The position numbers and the translations under genes were made by a program. Of a DNA stretch of 64,000 nucleotides, positions 59,919 to 64,000 are shown in pieces. The notes beneath the pieces are model-generated. The model did no database searches and was not told the origin of the DNA. It saw only the letters and a list, made by a program, of their open reading frames with translations. The first letter of the stretch is position 1. Every line of letters starts with the position of its first letter. The stretch is from assembly GCF_006716765.1 (NCBI RefSeq), contig NZ_VFPO01000001.1, forward strand, positions 744,001-808,000. The letters run 5' to 3'. Source of the DNA: Actinomadura hallensis. GTDB lineage: Bacteria; Actinomycetota; Actinomycetes; Streptosporangiales; Streptosporangiaceae.

Positions 59919-61307
59919 GTGTTCGGCAGGCCCGGCGGAGTACGTCCCGCCCCTCTCACTCCGGCCCGCGCCGTCCGGGCCCGCATCGCCACTGCCCTCG
60001 CCGTGTCGGTCGTGCTCGTGCTGACCGCCGCGTCGCCGGCGTTCGCCGACCGCAAGCCCGTGACCGCCAAGTTCCCGCCCGGCTTCCTCTGGGGCGTGTC
60101 CACGTCGGGCTTCCAGAGCGAAGGGTCCTTCCCTGACAGCAACTGGACGAGGTACGCGGAGCGCGGCGCGTACGGCGTGGAGCACCCGTACGGCGACTCC
60201 GTCGACTTCCGGAACCGCTACCCCGGCGACCTAAGGCTCGCCAAGGGGCTCGGCGTCAATGTCTTCCGGACGTCCATCGAGTGGGCGCGAGTCGAGCCGC
60301 GCCGAGGCCAACGCGACCCGGAGGCCCTCGCCTACTACGACGACCTCATCCGCCAGATCAAGGCGAACGGGATGAGGCCCATGCTCACCCTCGACCATTG
60401 GGTGTACCCGGGATGGGTGGCCGACCAGGGCGCCTGGGACAACCCGCAGACCCAGAAGGACTGGCTCCGCAACGCGGAGTTCATCGTCAACCGGTACAAG
60501 GGGCAGGGCGTCCTCTGGATCACGTTCAATGAGGCGAGCGCCTACATCTACAAGGAGCTCACCACCCGCCCGATGAACCTCGGGCAGATGCTCAAGATGC
60601 GGGACGCCCTCATCAAGACGCACCGCGCCGCCTACGACATGATCCACAGGATCGACACGGGCGCGATGGTGTCGAGCAACGTCGCGTACGGGTCGGTCAT
60701 CAACGGCATCTTCGACGCGGCCCTGTTCAACGACGTCACCGACAAGCTCGACTTCATCGGCATCGACTACTACTACGGCGCGAACCTGGAGAACCTCACC
60801 GCCGTGCACGCCCTCACCGGGGAGTTCTGGAAGATCGACCCCGAGCCGGAGGGCCTGTACTACGTCCTCAAGAACTACCAGCGGAGGCTGCCGCACCTGC
60901 CGGTCTACATCGTCGAGCACGGCATGCCCACCGACGACGGCAAGCCCCGCCCCGACGGCTACACGCGCAGCGACCATCTCCGCGACCACATCTACTGGAT
61001 CCAGCGCGCCATGGCCGAGGGCGTGAAGATGATGGGCTACAACTACTGGAGCCTCACGGACAACTACGAGTGGGGCAGCTACCGCGCGCGCTTCGGCCTG
61101 TACACGGTGGACGTCCGGACCGACCCGTCGCTGAAGCGCCGTCCCACCGACGCCGTCCCGACCTACCGCTCGATCATCTCGAACCGGGGCGTCCCGTCCG
61201 GGTACGTGCCGGTGCGCCGTCCGGGCTGGTGCTCCATCGAGGACCCCATCGCCACCTGCTTCGGCACGACCCCGACACCACCCGCCGAGTACGCCGTCCC
61301 GCGCTGA
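59919..61307 (+). CDS. Secreted glycoside hydrolase family 1 protein
   Basis: This 462-residue protein from GTG 59919 has GGAAGGAG six bases upstream. A signal peptide (VRARIATALAVSVVLVLTAA, cut after about residue 43, SPAFAD) precedes a GH1 barrel: FPPGFLWGVSTSGFQSEGSF at the start, acid/base Glu205 in LWITFNEASAY, nucleophile Glu332 in PVYIVEHGMPTDDG (usual form TENG), and GYNYWSLTDNYEWGSYRARF near the end. It should release sugars from beta-glycosides outside the cell. A Cys pair near the C-terminus (RPGWCSIEDPIATCFGT) may form a disulfide. The altered VEHG motif points to a divergent subgroup. Confidence 0.9.
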   Translation: MFGRPGGVRPAPLTPARAVRARIATALAVSVVLVLTAASPAFADRKPVTAKFPPGFLWGVSTSGFQSEGSFPDSNWTRYAERGAYGVEHPYGDSVDFRNRYPGDLRLAKGLGVNVFRTSIEWARVEPRRGQRDPEALAYYDDLIRQIKANGMRPMLTLDHWVYPGWVADQGAWDNPQTQKDWLRNAEFIVNRYKGQGVLWITFNEASAYIYKELTTRPMNLGQMLKMRDALIKTHRAAYDMIHRIDTGAMVSSNVAYGSVINGIFDAALFNDVTDKLDFIGIDYYYGANLENLTAVHALTGEFWKIDPEPEGLYYVLKNYQRRLPHLPVYIVEHGMPTDDGKPRPDGYTRSDHLRDHIYWIQRAMAEGVKMMGYNYWSLTDNYEWGSYRARFGLYTVDVRTDPSLKRRPTDAVPTYRSIISNRGVPSGYVPVRRPGWCSIEDPIATCFGTTPTPPAEYAVPR

Positions 61308-61361
61308 CCCTCGACGCCCGCCGAGGCCCGCCTCCCGGGAGGCATGAGCTTCGCGGGCATG

Positions 61362-61379
61362 GGTATCGGCGTCGATACC
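61362..61379. promoter_or_regulatory. Short inverted repeat upstream of the nucleotidyltransferase-like gene
   Basis: GGTATCG and CGATACC flank four bases. The dyad lies 23 bases before GTG 61403. It may be an operator, or a small hairpin ending GH1 transcription. Confidence 0.4.
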
Positions 61380-61402
61380 TACCAGGGGAAACGCGGAGTG
61401 CA

Positions 61403-62026
61403 GTGCGGACGGAACCCAAGCTCAGGAGCCGCGGGTCAGGAACCGTCGTGGCGGGGCCGACCTCGGTGGAGGCCGCGGAAGGGCTGATGCTGAGCCTGAA
61501 GCGGGCCGCCGCCGCGATGAGGGACGCCGGGGTCGAGTACGCGCTCGCCGGCGGGTTCGCCGCGTACGCGCACGGCGCGGCCATGTCCACGCACGACGTC
61601 GATTTCGTCGTGCGGGAGCGGGACGTCCAGGCGGCGTTGGACGCGCTGTGCGCCGTGGGCATGAGGCACCTGGAGAGCCCGGAGAACTGGCTGGAGAAGG
61701 CGTACGACGGCGAGAACCTCATCGACCTGATGCACACGCCGTCGGGGTGTCCCGTGGACGGGGAGCTGTTGGGGCGGGCGCAGGAGATGGCCGTGGGGGC
61801 GGTGTTCATGCCGGTCCTGCCCGCCACCGACCTGATGATCATGAGGCTGCTGGCGTTCACCGAGACGGCCTGCGACTTCAGCGGGTTCCTGCATGTGAGC
61901 CGGGCGCTGCGGGAGCAGGTGGACTGGGGGCGGGTCGCCGCCGAGACGGCCGGGTCCCCGTACGCGTACGCCTTCCTGACGCTGCTCGCCCGGCTCGGGG
62001 TGATCGAGGAGGGGGACGTGCCGTGA
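61403..62026 (+). CDS. Nucleotidyltransferase-fold protein (AbiEii/MNT-like)
   Basis: This protein has 207 residues from GTG 61403 (GGAG just upstream); GTG 61448 is an alternative. The nucleotidyltransferase fold shows DAGVEYALAGGFAAYAHGAA, then the metal-binding D-x-D in STHDVDFVVRERDVQAALDA and ENLIDLMHTPSGCPVDGELL. The C-terminal half is helical. Proteins with this build include AbiEii-type toxins and minimal nucleotidyltransferases, but no antitoxin-like partner lies next to it. It heads a tight group with a BON protein and a metallophosphoesterase. The substrate is unknown. Confidence 0.75.
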   Translation: MRTEPKLRSRGSGTVVAGPTSVEAAEGLMLSLKRAAAAMRDAGVEYALAGGFAAYAHGAAMSTHDVDFVVRERDVQAALDALCAVGMRHLESPENWLEKAYDGENLIDLMHTPSGCPVDGELLGRAQEMAVGAVFMPVLPATDLMIMRLLAFTETACDFSGFLHVSRALREQVDWGRVAAETAGSPYAYAFLTLLARLGVIEEGDVP

Positions 62027-62042
62027 CCGAGAGGAGGGGGCG

Positions 62043-62312
62043 GTGACTCACAGGTGCGGCCGGGATGTGGCCGATCTGCCGGGATACGTGTCCGCGCGGA
62101 TCCAGGAGAGGCTCGCGGGAGAGGCGTACGAACTGGGCATCCGCGTCGACGTCCGCGGCAACACCGTGCACCTGCGGGGCGAGGTGGTGAGCGAGGAGCG
62201 GCGCCTGGACGTCGAGGAGGCCGCCCGCGCCGCCGCCAAGGGCTGGGAGATCTGCAACGAGGTGCACGTCGTCGCGGTGGGCGAGCCGGAGGGGGAGGAG
62301 ACGATCTCATGA
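62043..62312 (+). CDS. Small BON-domain protein
   Basis: This 89-residue protein is made almost entirely of one BON domain: DVADLPGYVSARIQERLAGE, ELGIRVDVRGNTVHLRGEVV and EERRLDVEEAARAAAKGWEI with a final NEVHVV. BON domains bind lipids or other proteins and are frequent in osmotic-stress proteins. There is no signal peptide, so it probably stays in the cytoplasm. The stop overlaps the start of the metallophosphoesterase gene as ATGA, which suggests that the two act together. The start is GTG 62043. Confidence 0.8.
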   Translation: MTHRCGRDVADLPGYVSARIQERLAGEAYELGIRVDVRGNTVHLRGEVVSEERRLDVEEAARAAAKGWEICNEVHVVAVGEPEGEETIS

Positions 62313-63064
62313 TCCGGGTGGCTGCGGTGGGTGACCTGCACGTCGGGCCGGAGGTGGCCGGGACGTACCGGGGGCACCTGACCGGGCTGGCGGACCAGGC
62401 GGACGTGTTCCTGGTCGCCGGGGACCTGACCAGGCACGGGACGGTCGAGGAGGGGCGGGTCGCGGCGGGGGAGCTGCGCGACCTCGGGGTGCCGGTGGTC
62501 GCCGTCCTCGGCAACCACGACTACCACTCCGACGCCGAGGAGGAGATCGCGGACGTGCTCCGCGACGCCGGAGTGACCGTCCTGGAGGGCGACGGGACGG
62601 TCCTGGACTGCGGCGGGACCCGGCTCGGCGTCGCGGGCGGCAAGGGGTTCGGCGGCGGGTTCGAGGGCAAGTGCGCCAGCGACTTCGGCGAGCCGGAGAT
62701 GAAGGCGTTCATCCGGCACACCAGGGACTTCGCCGCGAGGCTGAACAAGGCGCTGACGGACCTGGACGCCGACGTCGTCATCAGCCTGACGCACTACTCC
62801 CCCGCTGAGGACACTCTGGCGGGGGAGCCGCCGGAGATCTATCCGTTCCTCGGCAGCTACCTGCTGGGGGAGGCGATCGACTCGGCCGGGGCGGACCTCG
62901 CCGTGCACGGTCACGCGCATAAGGGCACGGAGAAGGGCCTTACATCCGGCGGGGTCCGGGTACGGAACGTCGCTCTGCCCGTGCTCCAGCACGCGTACGC
63001 GATGTACTGCCTGGACGAACGCGGGATCGCCGCCCGCGCCCGGGAGGCCGTCTCCGTGTGGTGA
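62309..63064 (+). CDS. Metallophosphoesterase
   Basis: This 251-residue calcineurin-like phosphoesterase shows the metal-binding motifs in order: VAAVGDLHVG (D-x-H), FLVAGDLTRHG (G-D), VAVLGNHDYHS (G-N-H-D), SLTHYSP and VHGHAHKGTE (G-H-x-H). All ligands for the two-metal site are present. The family includes phosphatases and cyclic-nucleotide phosphodiesterases; the substrate cannot be told. It is translationally coupled to the BON gene. It ends about 50 bases from the convergent dehydrogenase gene. Confidence 0.9.
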   Translation: MIRVAAVGDLHVGPEVAGTYRGHLTGLADQADVFLVAGDLTRHGTVEEGRVAAGELRDLGVPVVAVLGNHDYHSDAEEEIADVLRDAGVTVLEGDGTVLDCGGTRLGVAGGKGFGGGFEGKCASDFGEPEMKAFIRHTRDFAARLNKALTDLDADVVISLTHYSPAEDTLAGEPPEIYPFLGSYLLGEAIDSAGADLAVHGHAHKGTEKGLTSGGVRVRNVALPVLQHAYAMYCLDERGIAARAREAVSVW

Positions 63065-63114
63065 TGGGCTCGTAGGCGGTGACCTCCCGGACGTTGATGC
63101 CGGTGGTGTCGTCG

Positions 63115-63963
63115 TCAGCCCGGGTGGATCTCGCCGCCCGCGGGCACCAGGGTCTGCCCGGTGTAGTAGGACGACAGGCGGTTGGAGGCGAAGAACACGT
63201 AGGACGGCGCGATCTCGTCGGGGTCGGCGGCGCGTCCCATCGGTGCCTGCTGCCCGAAGCCCTCGACGCGTTCCTCGTCGAACGTGGCGGGGATGAGGGG
63301 CGTCCAGACCGGCCCCGGGGCGACGCAGTTGACGCGGATCTCGCGGTCCATGAGGTTCTGGGCGAGGCACTCTGCCAGCGACATCGCGGCGGCCTTGCTG
63401 GCGGAGTAGTCGATGAGGGTCTTGTTGCCGCGCAGGCCGTTGATGGAGCCGGTGATGACGATGGACGATCCCGGCCCCATGTGGTCGAGGGCCTGCTGCA
63501 CGGTCCAGAAGAGCGCGAAGACGTTGACGGCGAACGTCCTGCGGAGCTGCTCGACGCCGATCTCGCGGAGGTCCTTGACCGGGGTCTGGGTGCCGTGGTG
63601 GAGGACGAGCACGTCCAGCCCGCCGAGGTCGCGGACGGTGTGCTCGACGACCTCGCGGCAGTGCCGCTCCTCGGCCATGTCGCCGCCGAACGTGACGCAG
63701 CGGCGCCCGGCGGCCTCGACCAGGCCGGCGGTGTGCCGGGCGTCGTCGTCCTCCTCCAGGTAGGTGATCGCGACGTCGGCGCCCTCCTTGGCGAACGCGA
63801 CGGCGGTGGCGCGCCCGATGCCGGAGTCGCCGCCGGTGACGAGGGCGCGGCGGCCCTCCAGGAGACCGCTGCCGGTGTAGTCGCGCATCTCGTCGCGCGG
63901 TTCGGGGGACATGTCGCCGGTGCGGCCGGGGTACCGCTGGCTCTGTGCGGGTCGCTCGCTCAT
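63115..63963 (-). CDS. Short-chain dehydrogenase/reductase (YdaD/YhdF-like)
   Basis: This 282-residue SDR from ATG 63963 has an N-terminal extension (SQRYPGRTGDMSPEPRDEM) typical of the long stress-related subgroup. The Rossmann fold follows: ALVTGGDSGIGRATAVAFAK (TGxxxGIG), LDVLVLHHGTQTP in place of the usual NNAG, catalytic Ser in IVITGSINGLRGN and Y-x-x-x-K in LIDYSASKAAAMSLAECLAQ. The HHGTQ variant at the NNAG site is family-specific. It probably uses NADP to reduce a carbonyl substrate. It lies at the window end, so further partners may be outside. Confidence 0.9.
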   Translation of the reverse strand: MSERPAQSQRYPGRTGDMSPEPRDEMRDYTGSGLLEGRRALVTGGDSGIGRATAVAFAKEGADVAITYLEEDDDARHTAGLVEAAGRRCVTFGGDMAEERHCREVVEHTVRDLGGLDVLVLHHGTQTPVKDLREIGVEQLRRTFAVNVFALFWTVQQALDHMGPGSSIVITGSINGLRGNKTLIDYSASKAAAMSLAECLAQNLMDREIRVNCVAPGPVWTPLIPATFDEERVEGFGQQAPMGRAADPDEIAPSYVFFASNRLSSYYTGQTLVPAGGEIHPG

Positions 63964-64000
63964 GGGAACGCGGGTGCCCCCCGCAGGCCGGAACAAACGT

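Noticed and set aside
1-64000. CRISPR arrays, rRNA genes, prophage structural genes or a biosynthetic megasynthase
   Set aside because: I scanned for regular repeats with spacers, conserved rRNA stretches, capsid or terminase-like proteins and PKS/NRPS motifs, and saw none.

Overview
The window is GC-rich actinomycete DNA. Protein families, frequent GTG starts and gene order point to the order Streptosporangiales, perhaps an Actinomadura-like organism; this placement is inferred from style, not from a marker gene. Four parts can be told apart.

Part 1, about 1-24 kb, is an accessory and stress region with much gene decay. It holds two small membrane or repeat-type genes, an FMN reductase/luciferase-like monooxygenase pair with a divergent MarR regulator, a SpoIIE-type phosphatase beside DUF5994 genes, an ATP-dependent DNA ligase, a DUF1931 histone-fold protein, two very large LuxR regulators, a DUF2267 protein divergent from an MFS transporter, and an Hsp20. 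Several genes are broken: a membrane protein with an in-frame stop, a DUF5994 remnant fused to neighbours, an enoyl-CoA hydratase remnant, a LuxR gene frameshifted in a G6 run, a histidine-kinase remnant in three frames, and a siderophore-binding protein beheaded at an IS30/IS3 junction.

Part 2, about 24-29 kb, holds a TauE/SafE permease, a peptidase-S51-like protein fused to a cysteinyl-tRNA-synthetase-like C-terminus, a GNAT enzyme and an Fe/Mn superoxide dismutase. An exact Nur-type palindrome sits at the superoxide dismutase start and a near copy lies upstream of the GNAT gene, which suggests nickel-responsive control.

Part 3, about 29-48.7 kb, is a nearly complete corrin-ring cluster of the cobalt-late type: cobF, cobL, cobM, cobK, cobIJ, cobH, cobG, cobN, cobB, cobO and a fused ChlI/ChlD chelatase subunit, plus cobalt uptake (cbtA, cbtB) and a corrinoid-type ABC importer led by a [2Fe-2S] protein. 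Three cobalamin riboswitches are readable: before the importer operon, before cobN and before cbtB. Most joins are 4-base start/stop overlaps, so the genes form tightly coupled operons.

Part 4, about 48.7-64 kb, begins with a tyrosine integrase next to tRNA-Lys(TTT). It continues with a cytochrome P450 gene split by a TnpB-bearing IS605-type element whose ends can be placed to the base, then a thioesterase, a dienelactone hydrolase, a third large LuxR regulator divergent from an Old Yellow Enzyme, an NlpC/P60 hydrolase behind a possible c-di-AMP (ydaO) riboswitch, a secreted GH1 glycosidase, and a small nucleotidyltransferase-like/BON/metallophosphoesterase group followed by a short-chain dehydrogenase.
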